Shown: positions 43,234 through 53,010 of the stretch, one piece after another
Numbering within the stretch: position 1 is the first letter of the stretch
Layout of the letters: each line of letters opens with the position of its first letter
Assembly: GCA_030694465.1 (NCBI GenBank)
Contig: JAUXYJ010000023.1
Span: 124,001 to 188,000, forward strand
Reading direction: 5' to 3'
Source of the DNA: Deltaproteobacteria bacterium
Lineage (GTDB): Bacteria; Myxococcota_A; Polyangia; Polyangiales; Ga0077539
DNA length: 64,000 bases
Position numbers and translations under genes: made by a program
The notes under the pieces: model-generated
The model's database searches: none
The model's input: only the letters and a program-made list of their open reading frames with translations
Told to the model about the DNA's origin: nothing

Positions 43234-44840
43234 AACCGCACCGTCTCGACCTCGCCGCCCGCGACCTCGACGACGCGCTCTTGCTCAAAAGGCCCAGTCA
43301 CGCGCACGCGGTGTCGCCCCGCGCTCACGGCAAAATCCCGCGCGCCCGAGAACTCACTGCTGAGCGGCGCGCCATCGATCGAGATCTGCCCGAACGGTGT
43401 CACGACGACGCGGATGGTCCCGCGCTCGGCCACACGGACCATGGGTACCGAGAGGGCCACAGAGGCGTCCTGCGGGCTCCGCAAGGGCGGCACGACACGC
43501 GGACCCACACGCACCGCGAGGGGCACAAAAGCGTCGACGCTGAGCGCGCGCGTGTCAGGGCTCACGCTCGCCGCGTCTACGAGCTGAGGCGCAGAGAGCA
43601 CCGAGGCGTCTCGCATGGTCTCTCGCAGCGGGTCCGTCAGGGCGGGGGCCTGGCGAGATCGAACGAGCGCGACCACCCCCACACTGCTCGCCACAAAAAG
43701 AGAAATAGCCAGCAAAATAACAGGCCATCGCAGCGTAGAGTCACGACGATCAGCGCGCGCTGAGGGCGGCGGCGCGAGCGCAGGCGCAGACGCAATGGGC
43801 TCTGAGTCTTGCAGACCCGGCGACGTCGCCGGCTTCAGTGAGGTGCGCGTTGGACCCTGAAAAATCTCGGGCAGCACCGGTCGCGCGGTCGCCGCCACGC
43901 TCGCGTGCGACGGAAACAGCTCGCCCATCAGAGCCGCCAGCGCGAGGGCACCACCGACGCGCTCTGGGGCACGCTCGAGCACCGCGAGCGCCGCGTCTGC
44001 CGAGGCAAACCTGTCGTCTGCGTGCTTGGCCAAGAGCGACTCTACCAGCGCATACACAGGCTCTGAGAGCGACGGAACGCGGGCCGAGAGCGCGATGGTC
44101 GCGTCGGTCACCTGCGCCGCGACGATCGCGTGCATCGAGTGCTGAGACTCGGGGACATCAAAGGGCGAGCAGCCCGAGAGCATTTCGTAGAGCACCACGC
44201 CGAGGGCGTACAGGTCTGCGCGACGATCGATCGCGCCGCCCGAGTATTGCTCGACAGGCATGTAGCCAAAGCGACCGCGGACGACCTCGCCCTGGGTCAC
44301 GTGGGAGCGCCCCTCGGCGCGCGCGATGCCGAAGTCGCCGAGCTTGACCTCGCCCGCATAGGACACCAGCACGTTGTGCGGGGCGATGTCACGGTGCACC
44401 ACCTTGAGGGGCTTGCCGGTGTCCGGATCACGCGCCTCGTGCGCATACGAAAGCGCCTGCAAAATCTCACTCACAACGAACAACGCGACGGACGTTGGCA
44501 CCTTGCGACCGACGCTCGCGAGGCGCTCTTCGACGCGCGCTAGGTCGACCCCGTGCACAAACTCCATCGCGAGAAAGAGCTGGCCCTCGTGCTGCCCCAT
44601 GTCATCAATCGCGACGATGTTGCGGTGCCTGAGCTTGGACCCCGTTCGACCTTCATCGAGAAACATCGCGACGACCGTGCCGTCTTCGCTCAGGTGCGAG
44701 TGGATCCGCTTGATGCAGACCTGCTTGCTAAATCCACCGGCACCGACGCGACGCGCGCGAAACACCTCGGCCATACCGCCTGCGGCTAACTTCGCTTCTA
44801 AGAGGTAATTACCCCAACGCTCACCAGGCTCGACGGACAC
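43224..44840 (-). CDS. Ser/Thr protein kinase with PEGA domain
   Basis: 538 residues. Kinase domain at about 12-285: glycine loop AKLAAGGMAEVFRAR, catalytic HRDIAPHN, DFGIARAEG and the activation segment RGRFGYMPVEQY. The catalytic loop reads HRDIAPHN rather than HRDLKPEN, so lysine is replaced by alanine; activity may be altered. A transmembrane helix (about 375-397) and a spacer holding an ATSP palindrome copy follow. The C-terminus is a PEGA-like domain (GQISIDGAPLSSEFSGARDFAVSAGRHRVRVTG), predicted to lie in the periplasm. The only overlap is ten bases with the acyltransferase. Confidence 0.92.
   Translation of the reverse strand: MSVEPGERWGNYLLEAKLAAGGMAEVFRARRVGAGGFSKQVCIKRIHSHLSEDGTVVAMFLDEGRTGSKLRHRNIVAIDDMGQHEGQLFLAMEFVHGVDLARVEERLASVGRKVPTSVALFVVSEILQALSYAHEARDPDTGKPLKVVHRDIAPHNVLVSYAGEVKLGDFGIARAEGRSHVTQGEVVRGRFGYMPVEQYSGGAIDRRADLYALGVVLYEMLSGCSPFDVPESQHSMHAIVAAQVTDATIALSARVPSLSEPVYALVESLLAKHADDRFASADAALAVLERAPERVGGALALAALMGELFPSHASVAATARPVLPEIFQGPTRTSLKPATSPGLQDSEPIASAPALAPPPSARADRRDSTLRWPVILLAISLFVASSVGVVALVRSRQAPALTDPLRETMRDASVLSAPQLVDAASVSPDTRALSVDAFVPLAVRVGPRVVPPLRSPQDASVALSVPMVRVAERGTIRVVVTPFGQISIDGAPLSSEFSGARDFAVSAGRHRVRVTGPFEQERVVEVAGGEVETVRFQD
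43818..43831 (-). repeat. ATSP palindrome, copy 5 (exact)
   Basis: Exact copy in the linker before the membrane segment of the PEGA kinase gene; it encodes KPATSPGLQ in the host frame. Confidence 0.85.
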
Positions 44841-44995
44841 CGATCCTTGAGCATACCCTCGCGATCCAGCGGTCGGGATATCTTTTGCGCACGGACCTCA
44901 ACAGACACAACCGCGGCGCAGTTCTGTCTCTCTGGCGCCCCGCACCGACACCTCCGTTCGAGCCCTACCCTCCTTGGCCATACCCATTTTGTCAG

Positions 44996-46582
44996 ATGAA
45001 TTTCAGACTTAAATCACTTAGTTCACCCTCGCTCATCGCCCTCGCGGTCGCGCTCGCCCTGCCGCTCTTCGCTCGCCCAGCACACGCCGAGGGACAGGTC
45101 CCCGTGATGGTGTTGAGCGCAGAAGGCGCCGCCTTGGGCACCTCGATTGAGCCAGTCGTGACCGCCCTGGGCGCATCGAACGTCCTCGTCGGCCCCGCCC
45201 TCGCGGCCGCCATCCGCGAGCGCTACGGGCGCCCAGCCCCAGTCAACAACCCGCTCAGCGCTGTCAGCACACGCATCGACGAACAACGCCGCGCGTACAA
45301 CAGCGCCACAGCGGCCAACGACGCGGCGCTGCAGGCCAGCGCGCTCGACGCGCTCGATCGCATCGCAGGAGAGATCGAGCAGCAGGCCGATGTACTCTCG
45401 GCCTTCTCGGACGCTCGCGATCAGCTCGCGCGCGCCCTGCTTTTTGTCGCAGAGACCACCCTGCAGACCTCGCCTGCGCGTGCCGACGACGCCCTGCGAC
45501 GGCTCGCAATGATGGACCCTCAGCGGACGCTCACCGCGCGGGCTGCGAGCGCCGCGGTGCGCGCTGCCTTCACGACGCAAGTGCAAGCGCTCGCGACCGG
45601 TGCGTTGGTCGTGCAGTCCACGCCGGCCGGATGTGAAGTGTCTCGCGATGGCCGCTCGGTAGGCTTGTCCCCCGCGCAGCTCACCGGTCTCGCACCTGGG
45701 TCGCACCATCGCGTGAGCATTCGGTGTGGCGGACGCCAGTCGCTTTTGCATCCCGCGCAGGTCGGCCAGGGGGTCACCTCGACGCTCACGATCGACTCGC
45801 AGCTGGACTCAGCTCTGAGCCTCGGCGACCTCCCTGCGCTGCAATACAGCTCACTGGATGGCACCCGCGCGCGATGGGCCGACGACCTCGCGCGCATCGG
45901 GACCGCGCTTGGCGTCGTGCGCATCGTAGGCGTCTTGGCTGGGCGCAACGAGGCCGTCATCGTAGACGTCGTGCGCAGCGCGATCGTCGCAGAGAGCCCG
46001 CTGTCGGACATCGCGCGGTTGCGGACCTACGCGCTCGGATCAGCGATTTCGCAGACGCAATCAACCGGCACTCCGTCCACTGCCACCACCCCGGCCAACA
46101 CGCTTCCCGCGCCCGAACACACCACGACCACCGCGAGCAACCAAGTGCGCGGGCCCGATGTTCGCGTAAGCGAGGTGGCCGTCGTGGCTCCGCCGCCCGA
46201 GCGTCGCGAAGTGCGCACCACCGTGCGTGGAGGCGTGCCCGCCATGGCCATCGTGCTCGGTGTAGTGGGCGCCGGAGGCATCGTGGCCGGGGTCTTTCTC
46301 GACGGAATGTCTCAGGGCGCGCGCAACCGCGCCGAGCAGTGGGGCAGCAACCCAGCCGATCGCGTGATGGGACGGCAGGCCGAAGAGACCTCAGCGCAGA
46401 CGTTTCAGATTGCCTCGCTCGTGTCGGTGGGCGCGGGCGCCGGGTTAGTCCTCACGGGCGTGCTCTACGGGATCCTGGGTCGCAGCTCGCACGTAGAGAG
46501 CACGTGGGTCACCGCGAGGCTCACTCCGAGGGTGCACGTGGGCCCCGACGCGGTGACGCTTGGGCTGGGAGGAAGTCTGTGA
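44996..46582 (+). CDS. PEGA-domain periplasmic/envelope protein
   Basis: 528 residues starting at the ATG at 44996, which gives a good signal peptide (SLIALAVALALPLFARPAHAEG); an in-frame start at 44885 would place 37 unrelated residues before it. Residues 60-230 are helical. A PEGA domain follows (about 240-290: GALVVQSTPAGCEVSRDGRSVGLSPAQLTGLAPGSHHRVSIRCGG). A Thr/Pro/Ala-rich linker follows, and two hydrophobic helices near 450 and 510 (VPAMAIVLGVVGAGGIVAGVFL, SVGAGAGLVLTGVLYGIL) could insert in a membrane. Overlaps the next gene by four bases. Divergent from the kinase gene, which also carries PEGA. Confidence 0.8.
   Translation: MNFRLKSLSSPSLIALAVALALPLFARPAHAEGQVPVMVLSAEGAALGTSIEPVVTALGASNVLVGPALAAAIRERYGRPAPVNNPLSAVSTRIDEQRRAYNSATAANDAALQASALDALDRIAGEIEQQADVLSAFSDARDQLARALLFVAETTLQTSPARADDALRRLAMMDPQRTLTARAASAAVRAAFTTQVQALATGALVVQSTPAGCEVSRDGRSVGLSPAQLTGLAPGSHHRVSIRCGGRQSLLHPAQVGQGVTSTLTIDSQLDSALSLGDLPALQYSSLDGTRARWADDLARIGTALGVVRIVGVLAGRNEAVIVDVVRSAIVAESPLSDIARLRTYALGSAISQTQSTGTPSTATTPANTLPAPEHTTTTASNQVRGPDVRVSEVAVVAPPPERREVRTTVRGGVPAMAIVLGVVGAGGIVAGVFLDGMSQGARNRAEQWGSNPADRVMGRQAEETSAQTFQIASLVSVGAGAGLVLTGVLYGILGRSSHVESTWVTARLTPRVHVGPDAVTLGLGGSL
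46567..46572 (+). promoter_or_regulatory. Ribosome binding site for the GTG start at 46579
   Basis: GGGAGG six bases before a GTG that overlaps the upstream TGA. This supports the short 151-residue gene over a long open frame running from 45724. Confidence 0.7.
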
Positions 46583-47034
46583 TCATCAGCAAATTTACAC
46601 GGACTATGCTCCTTGCGTTGGCCACTACGGGGGCGCCCATGGGCTGCGCCGATACGCCCGCACAGCCGCGCTTGACCCTGTCGATTCGAGGTGTCGAAGA
46701 CGCCGTGTCTCGTCGCCTGGGCAGCTTCGGGACCCCCACGATCGAGCTCGTGTTTGCTCCGCGCGAGACCGACGGAGGCACCGCGACCCGACCCTATCGC
46801 CGCATCGCGCTCTGGAACCAACGCGAGCCCATGCAGCTCATTGTCCAGGTGCCCGAGGGCTCGTATCTCGTGAGCGGCACACTGCAGAGCCCCTTCTTGT
46901 GCGGCACAAGCGACCTACGCTCGATCACCCTCGGCGTGCTCGCGCCCACACCCACCACACTGCCAAGCACCGCGAGCGCCCCCACGACGCTGACGTTTAC
47001 CCGACAAGAGATCATGGGCACCGGGTGCATGTGA
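46579..47034 (+). CDS. Small lipoprotein
   Basis: 151 residues from the GTG at 46579, with a clear ribosome site and a four-base overlap with the PEGA gene. A lipoprotein signal (MLLALATTGAPMGC, Cys near 22) is followed by a beta-rich domain of about 120 residues with three more cysteines. Two of these lie near the end (FLCGTSDL and GTGCM) and may form a disulfide. It is probably the partner lipoprotein of the PEGA protein. A much longer frame starting at 45724 overlaps the PEGA gene entirely and is rejected as a start. Confidence 0.8.
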   Translation: MIISKFTRTMLLALATTGAPMGCADTPAQPRLTLSIRGVEDAVSRRLGSFGTPTIELVFAPRETDGGTATRPYRRIALWNQREPMQLIVQVPEGSYLVSGTLQSPFLCGTSDLRSITLGVLAPTPTTLPSTASAPTTLTFTRQEIMGTGCM

Positions 47035-47058
47035 ACCTCGTTCACAATTCGCCAAACG

Positions 47059-47880
47059 CTACCAACGCTTGCGGGCGCTCAGGCACCCTGCGTGCACGGT
47101 GAGTTCAAAGACTCTCCCGCGAAAATACACGTCAATCGCGTGCTGCACCTGATAGAGCACCGCGTTGGGGTCCGGCGCAGCCTCGGCACACCACTGGCAC
47201 TCAGGGAGCGTCGCGATGTGCAGCGCAGGGTCACCCAACACCGCGGCACCCGAAGTGTAGCCAAGCACCAGAGAGTCATCGTCGACGACGGCGCTCACAA
47301 AGCCGAGCTCTTCGGCCTCGCGCGACCACTGCTCTGCCGTCGGCAGTGACTGCGCATACTGGTCCACGCGCGCGATGAGCTCGTTGATGTCGTACTTGGT
47401 CCCAACCTCGCGCATCATGTCCAGCAGCTCGATGAAGCTGCCCTGGAGCGGCTGCGAGAGCACCAGCTGCCCACCGGGCCGCAACACGCGCGCGCACTCA
47501 AGCAACAGCGACTGGCGATCGTTGGTCGCACGATCAACCAACGATCCCACCACGTTTGAGAACGCCTCGTCGCTAAACGCCAAGTGCACAAGCTCATCTT
47601 GCCGGCCCACAAAGAGCCGCCGCCCGTCGTCGTCTGGGCGCCGCAATCGCGCAGCCTCTAAGAACTCGTCGTCGTGGTCGAGCGCCATCACGGTGGCGTC
47701 GTGCATCATGCTCAGGATTTGCGAGCTGAGATACCCCGTGCGGCACGCCAGATCGAGCACCGAGGCCTGCCTCGGGAGCGCGAGCGCGCGAACACATTGC
47801 TCGCCAAAAACGCGAGCATACCGTGGCCACACGATGCCATCGTACCGCGCGACGCGTTGTGCGAGCTCGTCGTCGTCCAT
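47059..47880 (-). CDS. Class I SAM-dependent methyltransferase
   Basis: 273 residues. The SAM-binding motif I is ASVLDLACRTGYLSSQIL near residue 40, with the acidic ribose-binding MALDHDDEFLEAA after it. ARVLRPGGQLVLSQPL is the typical post-IV motif of UbiE/Methyltransf_11 enzymes. No signal or membrane segment. The substrate cannot be inferred. Motif I reads DLACRTG instead of DxGxGxG, a common variant. Stand-alone gene, convergent with the small lipoprotein. Confidence 0.9.
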   Translation of the reverse strand: MDDDELAQRVARYDGIVWPRYARVFGEQCVRALALPRQASVLDLACRTGYLSSQILSMMHDATVMALDHDDEFLEAARLRRPDDDGRRLFVGRQDELVHLAFSDEAFSNVVGSLVDRATNDRQSLLLECARVLRPGGQLVLSQPLQGSFIELLDMMREVGTKYDINELIARVDQYAQSLPTAEQWSREAEELGFVSAVVDDDSLVLGYTSGAAVLGDPALHIATLPECQWCAEAAPDPNAVLYQVQHAIDVYFRGRVFELTVHAGCLSARKRW

Positions 47881-48015
47881 GCTACAGGGCTCGCACGCTA
47901 CCGCAGAGTTTCACCGAGGCGGTACACCCTTCGCAGCCATCACGCACTTACGCACAAGCGCGCGCCAAGAGCGTGCGAAGGGGGCCACACAAAGTGCGCC
48001 CGAGCGCTTGGCGAT

Positions 48016-48666
48016 TCAGCGCGCGAGGGTCGACAGCACTTCGAGTGCGTCGTTCGCGAGCTCACCCAAGGTGCCACCCGCAACTCCGCTGTCGTCGTCT
48101 TCTTCGACGCTGAGCTCACGCTTGTCGCTCACGAGCGCGCGCATGGCGTCCATGTGTTCGTCGTTGCCGAGCTCGACGAGCGCCTCGATCGCCGACGCCG
48201 CGACGTCAGCGTCTTTGTGCGCGAGCAATTTTGCAATGAGCTCTGCGCCCGCAGGCTCGGCGACCTCTGCGAGAACAAACGGAAGCTCGCGCAGCGCGTC
48301 CAGGCTCGCGCCGTCCGTGGCGATGTAGCTCTCGATGGCCTTGGCGCCGTCGTTCCAGTTCTCGGCCAACAGCTCAACGAGGGCCTCGCCCGCTGAGACA
48401 CGGATGCCCGGATCGGTGTGCCCGAGAACCCGAAGCAAGAGCTTCGCGGCGACAGGGCTCTGTACTTCAACAAGTACGTCGGTCATCAGAATCAGTGACA
48501 GACCAGCGTCCGTCGAATCACCCGCAGCAAATGCCTGCTCGATCGCAGCGGTAATCGCCTTGATCTTGGCATCCGTCGAGCCGTTCTCTTGAAAGTCCGA
48601 GCGTGCCACATTGAGTTTGTGATTTGCTTCGAGCAGCGCGCTCAGTGCCTTGGCTTCGTTTGACAT
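48016..48666 (-). CDS. HEAT-repeat-like protein
   Basis: 216 residues from the ATG at 48666 (an earlier in-frame start at 48690 adds eight residues). Helical throughout, with repeated HEAT-type units of about 30 residues: DPGIRVSAGEALVELLAENW, DADVAASAIEALVELGND. These form an alpha solenoid that binds other proteins. Acidic, no signal peptide, no catalytic motif. Stand-alone gene on the minus strand. Confidence 0.7.
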   Translation of the reverse strand: MSNEAKALSALLEANHKLNVARSDFQENGSTDAKIKAITAAIEQAFAAGDSTDAGLSLILMTDVLVEVQSPVAAKLLLRVLGHTDPGIRVSAGEALVELLAENWNDGAKAIESYIATDGASLDALRELPFVLAEVAEPAGAELIAKLLAHKDADVAASAIEALVELGNDEHMDAMRALVSDKRELSVEEDDDSGVAGGTLGELANDALEVLSTLAR

Positions 48667-48782
48667 GTATTTGTGCGCCGTCTCTCGCACTCAACCCGAA
48701 GAAAAGCAACCCGTGACCTCGCAAGACTCTCTCGCCCTCGATCCCCACGAGAGACCCCGCTCCCGTGCGCTCAAGCGCGACC

Positions 48783-48796
48783 CGGCGACGTAGCCG
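48783..48796 (+). repeat. ATSP palindrome, variant copy (one mismatch)
   Basis: cggcgacgtagccg between the HEAT-like gene and the M23-type gene, preceded by the same acc that precedes several exact copies. It lies in non-coding DNA if the downstream gene starts at 48840. Confidence 0.6.
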
Positions 48797-48839
48797 CCCT
48801 CTCACCCCCCAGCACAGATCTTTCACAGCACACTGCACC

Positions 48840-49817
48840 GTGCGCTACGCTGCCCAAGCGTTGGCTTCTCATCCGTCATCCAAGCACGCTCACACCGCCT
48901 CGCGCCTCGCCCTCGCGCTGCCATGGTTGCTCGTCGCGATGGTGGTCGCGCCTCCCAGAGGGATCGTGTCCATGCACGCCCGACGCACGCTTATCTCACC
49001 GCGCACGCAGCCCCCGAGCGAACAGACCCCCACGCGCCCAACGTGCGCGCTCAGGACACCCGGTGGACAGTGCCTGCAGCCCGCCCTATGTCCTGCGGAC
49101 ACACTGCCAATCGATGGGCTCTGTCTCGCGATGCGCTCAGACGCGCTCGAAGACGCGTCGCCCGAAATGCAGAGCAACGCGCACACCGACCGCGCCGGCA
49201 ACCTCGTCGTGTACGAGCACATCCCGCGAAGGCCCGACCTTCCCGCCAACTACGACAGCTACCTGTATCCTACCGAGCCCTGGGGCGGGCAGACCGTCTC
49301 TTCTGGCTACGACCTGGGGCGCAGTGACATGCAACAGCGCCGAGGCCACGCGCTGCGTGCGGTAGGTCACGGCGGCGTAGATCTCCCACAAGAACGCGGG
49401 GCTCCCGTGCGCGCCCTCGCCCTCCGAGGTCAACAGGGCGACGCCGAAGTGCTCTACGCCGGCCCGCTCTTTGGCAACACCGTGGTGCTCTTGCACATCG
49501 TCCGCGATGGCGAAAACACCCGCAGTTTGCTCGCGCTGCACGGGCACTTGGACACGATCGCGCCCGGCTTACGTAGGCACCAATCGGTCGCGGCGACCTC
49601 CCTCCTCGGGACCGTCGGAGACTCGGGCGCCGAGGGCATCGTGCACCTGCACTACGAGATCCGTATGCTCCGACCCGGCATCAACCCCGCGCGCCTCGAG
49701 GGCCCCATGAGCTACGTCGCGCAGGACAACAGCGTCCCGTGTGACCCACGCAATGTGTTGCCCATGCGAAGTACGCCCGTGCGCCGCAGCGCAGCGGCCC
49801 GCGACGCAAGCAAGTGA
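48840..49817 (+). CDS. M23-type peptidase-like exported protein
   Basis: Up to 350 residues; I start at the GTG at 48840 (325 residues), which leaves a signal-like segment (ASRLALALPWLLVAMVVAPPRG) near the N-terminus. A longer start at 48765 would include the ATSP variant copy in coding sequence. The C-terminal half is an M23-like fold: GHGGVDLPQERGAPVRALA and later GIVHLHYEIRML correspond to the zinc-binding H-x-D and HxH motifs. A Cys-rich stretch (CALRTPGGQCLQPALC) precedes it. Probably acts on the wall outside the inner membrane. Confidence 0.75.
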   Translation: MRYAAQALASHPSSKHAHTASRLALALPWLLVAMVVAPPRGIVSMHARRTLISPRTQPPSEQTPTRPTCALRTPGGQCLQPALCPADTLPIDGLCLAMRSDALEDASPEMQSNAHTDRAGNLVVYEHIPRRPDLPANYDSYLYPTEPWGGQTVSSGYDLGRSDMQQRRGHALRAVGHGGVDLPQERGAPVRALALRGQQGDAEVLYAGPLFGNTVVLLHIVRDGENTRSLLALHGHLDTIAPGLRRHQSVAATSLLGTVGDSGAEGIVHLHYEIRMLRPGINPARLEGPMSYVAQDNSVPCDPRNVLPMRSTPVRRSAAARDASK

Positions 49818-49893
49818 GCGCAGAGCCCGTGCGTTCTACGAGCTCATTTGCAGATAGTATCGACTCTCTTTTGGCGCCACAGACGGGGCTCTT

Positions 49894-52800
49894 ATGCACA
49901 CTGACCTCACGACCCCACGACTCGCTCAGCCACTCCCTCGGAGCGCAGGCTCGACACTCGTCGGTCGCTACGTACTCACCGAGCGCATCGGCACCGGCGC
50001 GCATGGGACGGTCTGGATCGCAGATGATTTGCTCTCCGGTGGGCGCGTCGCGATCAAGCTCTTTCACACCGGAGACCACAGCCGCGCCGCACGCGTGCAC
50101 CGTGAGATCGCCGTTCTCCGTGCACTGCGTCTGCCAGGCGTCGTGCTCATGCTCGACGAAGACCAAGACGAGTTCGGCCCGTTCATGGTGCTCGAGCTGG
50201 TCGAAGGGAGCGCGTTTCCGGGGCGCGGTTTGCCCATCCCTTGGGAGACCCTGCGAGAGCCCGCGAGACGACTGATCGAAGCGATTGGGCGCATCCACGC
50301 CGCAGGAATCATCCACCGCGACCTCAAGCCCTCCAACGTCCTCGTCGGCCCTCTTGACCGCGTCACAGTCCTCGATTTTGGCATCTCTCTTCCGCGACAG
50401 TCCCACGACGATCGGCTCACCGCGGACTTCGAGTTTATGGGCACCCCGGCCTACCTCGCGCCCGAACAAGTGATCGGCGGCGCCATCGGTCCAACCACCG
50501 ACTTGTACGCACTCGGCGTGATGCTCTACGAAGCCCTCAGCGGGCAAATCCCTCACCGATCAGCTTCGATCCACGCGGTCCTCCGCGCACGTTTGACCGA
50601 GGCTCCAGTGCCTCTCCAGCAGCTTGTGCCCGAGGTCCCCGCGCCCGTCGCCGAGCTCATCATGCGCCTGCTCGCGCTCGACCCCGAAGACCGCCCACCG
50701 AGCACCGACGCCGTACTCTACGCGCTAAAACACACGCAAAACGCTCCCGCGCTCTTGCCCCGGCTGGGCGGTACCCAGCACATCTCGGACGCAGTCCAAG
50801 CGCTCTGTTCGTCTCGCTCCGTGCAGATCCTCGGTGCGCAGGGGAGCGGTCGCACGCGGATGCTCACCGACACCCTCACCGCGGCTCGCGCGGCCGGGCT
50901 CACCGTGCTCGAACTGCGTCCCGCAAGCGCGCCGCTCGAGTCCGCTCTGCGGCTCTTGGACCCTCCCCTGGCGCTCTCCCCCGAGCTCTCGCTCGAAGAG
51001 GCCCTCACGCAGCTCACCGACGCGCTGGTGGCCCGCGTAGGCAAGCACACCCTCGTCGCGATCGATGATCTCGAGCGCGCTGACCCTGCCTCCCTTGAGG
51101 TCGTTCGACGCATGACCGCCCGCGGCTGCGTCACCCTCCGCGCGTTGAGAGTCTCGGACTCAGGCGGCCCCGTCGCGAGGTCCGAGACCTCGGCACAAGA
51201 GCCGCTCAAGATCGCCCTCCAGCGGCTCACACCCGAACAACTTGAGCCTATTTTTGCAGGTCCCGAGCGAATTTTGCACCTCCCGAGCGACGGCGCCGAG
51301 AGGCTCTACCAGCGCACGAAGGGCGAGCCCAAGCGCATCGCCGACGAGCTCGACGCCTGGGTCCGGGCGGGCCTGTGCGCGTGGGCCGGCGACCGCATTG
51401 TCATGGATCGGCCCACGCTCGATCGCCTCGCGCTGTCGTCAAGACCGCTCGCGTCACACTCGGCAAGCGACAGGCCCGGCTCCGAAGATCCTCCGCTTGC
51501 CGCGCACCTCGCGAGGCTCTCCGAGTGGATCGATGTCGCGGGCTCTAACGCGACCGTGACCGTGCTCAGTCAGCTCACAGAGCAGCCCCGATGGGGCCTC
51601 GAGCTCCAGCTCTCTGAGCTGCAAATGCTCGGTCGAATTCAGCTGATGGCCGACGGCGCGGTGCGATGGATTGGGGCCGGGCGCAACGGGTCACGCTCAA
51701 GCAGCACCCAGAGCGCCGCGCATCGCGCATTGGCGAGCGTTTTGCCACCCGGAAGCAACAACCGGATCGTCCATTTGCTCTCGGGTGGCGCGACCGAAAA
51801 CGTGGACGCCGCACACGAGCTGCTGCGCGAAGCGCTGATCCAATGCGACCGGTTTGCGCGCGACGGAGCCCTCGGGCAAGCCACCCTCATCGCCGCGGAT
51901 GTGCTCGCTGCGCTGAGGCCCATGACCGAGCGCAACGAGCTCGACCCCACACCGATCCTCGCGCGATGGGTCGAGATCGCGATGTACACGGCGACAAGCC
52001 GCGCGCTCGACGCAGTGCTCTACGAACTTCTGCGAATCCCAAATAAAAACCAGCTGATTCTAGCGCTCGAGCAGCTCGTTCGCGCGACGCTCGCGGTGGG
52101 TGTCTGGACCGATCGCAGCGCGACCATCGTCGAGTCCATCGCAGCGTTCGACGACCCTCGCCTTGAGCTCTTGCGGCTCAACACCCGCATCAACGCCGCG
52201 CGTCGCGTGTCACTCGCGCGCGAAGAGGCCATGGTGATCACCTGCCTCCACGCGATCGGTAAGAGCACCGACCCACGGGCCCAATCGCGCGCGCTGCAGT
52301 GGCAAGCGCGTCTCGCCTATCGCCAAGGTCACTTCGAGAGAGCCGCAACGTTTCACCGCGACGCAGCCCAACGAGAGCCGTGGATCTCTGAGCGATTGAG
52401 CGCGATGCTCGACGCCGCGTCTGCACACATGGAGGCCGGACAATTTGATCTCGCTAGCGATTTTGCTGCCGAAGCGCTCGCGCTCTGTCGCACCAAACAC
52501 CTGAGCACGCGCGAAGCACGCGCCGAGTGGCTCTTGCGCGCGATCGCGTATCGCCAGGGCAAAGAGCTCGCGGTTGACCAAGAGCTCGTGGAGGCCGCAG
52601 CGCTCCAGGACTCACGGCAGACCGAGGCGCTGATTCTGCTTGGCGAGGCAGCCTATGCGCTCAGAGCCTCTGCGCTGGATCACGCGCTCGCGCTCTCTCG
52701 GCGCGCGTGGGACCTGTGGCACGCGCTCGGAGAAAACCTCGCGTCGCTGCTTGTCGCGGGTCTGTGCATCCGCTGCGGTGGCGTGCTGCCCGAGGGCGAG

Positions 52801-53010
52801 GCCCAACGCATCGAAGCCCAAGCGCGCACATGCACCGCCCCCGGCGTAGGCCTGCAGGTCCTCGCCCTGTTCGCCCTGGGGGCCTACCCGGTGCGCGTGT
52901 CCGAGACCGAACTCGCGTTTCTCACTGAAAATATCCCAGCAGATCGTTTTGATGTCCGGCTCGATGTGCTCTCGCCCCGTGAGTGCATCGACGCGCTGAA
53001 GTCGCGCTAG
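49894..53010 (+). CDS. Ser/Thr kinase fused to a STAND-type ATPase and helical repeats (1038 aa)
   Basis: 1038 residues. A kinase domain spans about 25-280, with GTGAHGTVWIAD, the ATP lysine in RVAIKLFHTG, HRDLKPSN (residue 141), DFGISLP and GTPAYLAPEQ. A P-loop follows (QILGAQGSGRTRML, about 310), with a Walker B-like LVAIDDLERADPASLEVVRRM, as in AAA/STAND signalling ATPases. The C-terminal 500 residues are helical, TPR-like solenoid sequence. No membrane segment, so cytoplasmic. This kinase-NTPase-TPR layout is characteristic of large myxobacterial regulators. Its stop codon lies in the terminal repeat of the inserted 145-bp element. Confidence 0.92.
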   Translation: MHTDLTTPRLAQPLPRSAGSTLVGRYVLTERIGTGAHGTVWIADDLLSGGRVAIKLFHTGDHSRAARVHREIAVLRALRLPGVVLMLDEDQDEFGPFMVLELVEGSAFPGRGLPIPWETLREPARRLIEAIGRIHAAGIIHRDLKPSNVLVGPLDRVTVLDFGISLPRQSHDDRLTADFEFMGTPAYLAPEQVIGGAIGPTTDLYALGVMLYEALSGQIPHRSASIHAVLRARLTEAPVPLQQLVPEVPAPVAELIMRLLALDPEDRPPSTDAVLYALKHTQNAPALLPRLGGTQHISDAVQALCSSRSVQILGAQGSGRTRMLTDTLTAARAAGLTVLELRPASAPLESALRLLDPPLALSPELSLEEALTQLTDALVARVGKHTLVAIDDLERADPASLEVVRRMTARGCVTLRALRVSDSGGPVARSETSAQEPLKIALQRLTPEQLEPIFAGPERILHLPSDGAERLYQRTKGEPKRIADELDAWVRAGLCAWAGDRIVMDRPTLDRLALSSRPLASHSASDRPGSEDPPLAAHLARLSEWIDVAGSNATVTVLSQLTEQPRWGLELQLSELQMLGRIQLMADGAVRWIGAGRNGSRSSSTQSAAHRALASVLPPGSNNRIVHLLSGGATENVDAAHELLREALIQCDRFARDGALGQATLIAADVLAALRPMTERNELDPTPILARWVEIAMYTATSRALDAVLYELLRIPNKNQLILALEQLVRATLAVGVWTDRSATIVESIAAFDDPRLELLRLNTRINAARRVSLAREEAMVITCLHAIGKSTDPRAQSRALQWQARLAYRQGHFERAATFHRDAAQREPWISERLSAMLDAASAHMEAGQFDLASDFAAEALALCRTKHLSTREARAEWLLRAIAYRQGKELAVDQELVEAAALQDSRQTEALILLGEAAYALRASALDHALALSRRAWDLWHALGENLASLLVAGLCIRCGGVLPEGEAQRIEAQARTCTAPGVGLQVLALFALGAYPVRVSETELAFLTENIPADRFDVRLDVLSPRECIDALKSR

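Noticed and set aside
45724..47034. Single 436-codon frame containing the small lipoprotein
   Set aside because: Its first two thirds overlap the PEGA gene in another frame; the GTG at 46579 with a GGGAGG site and lipoprotein signal marks the real start.
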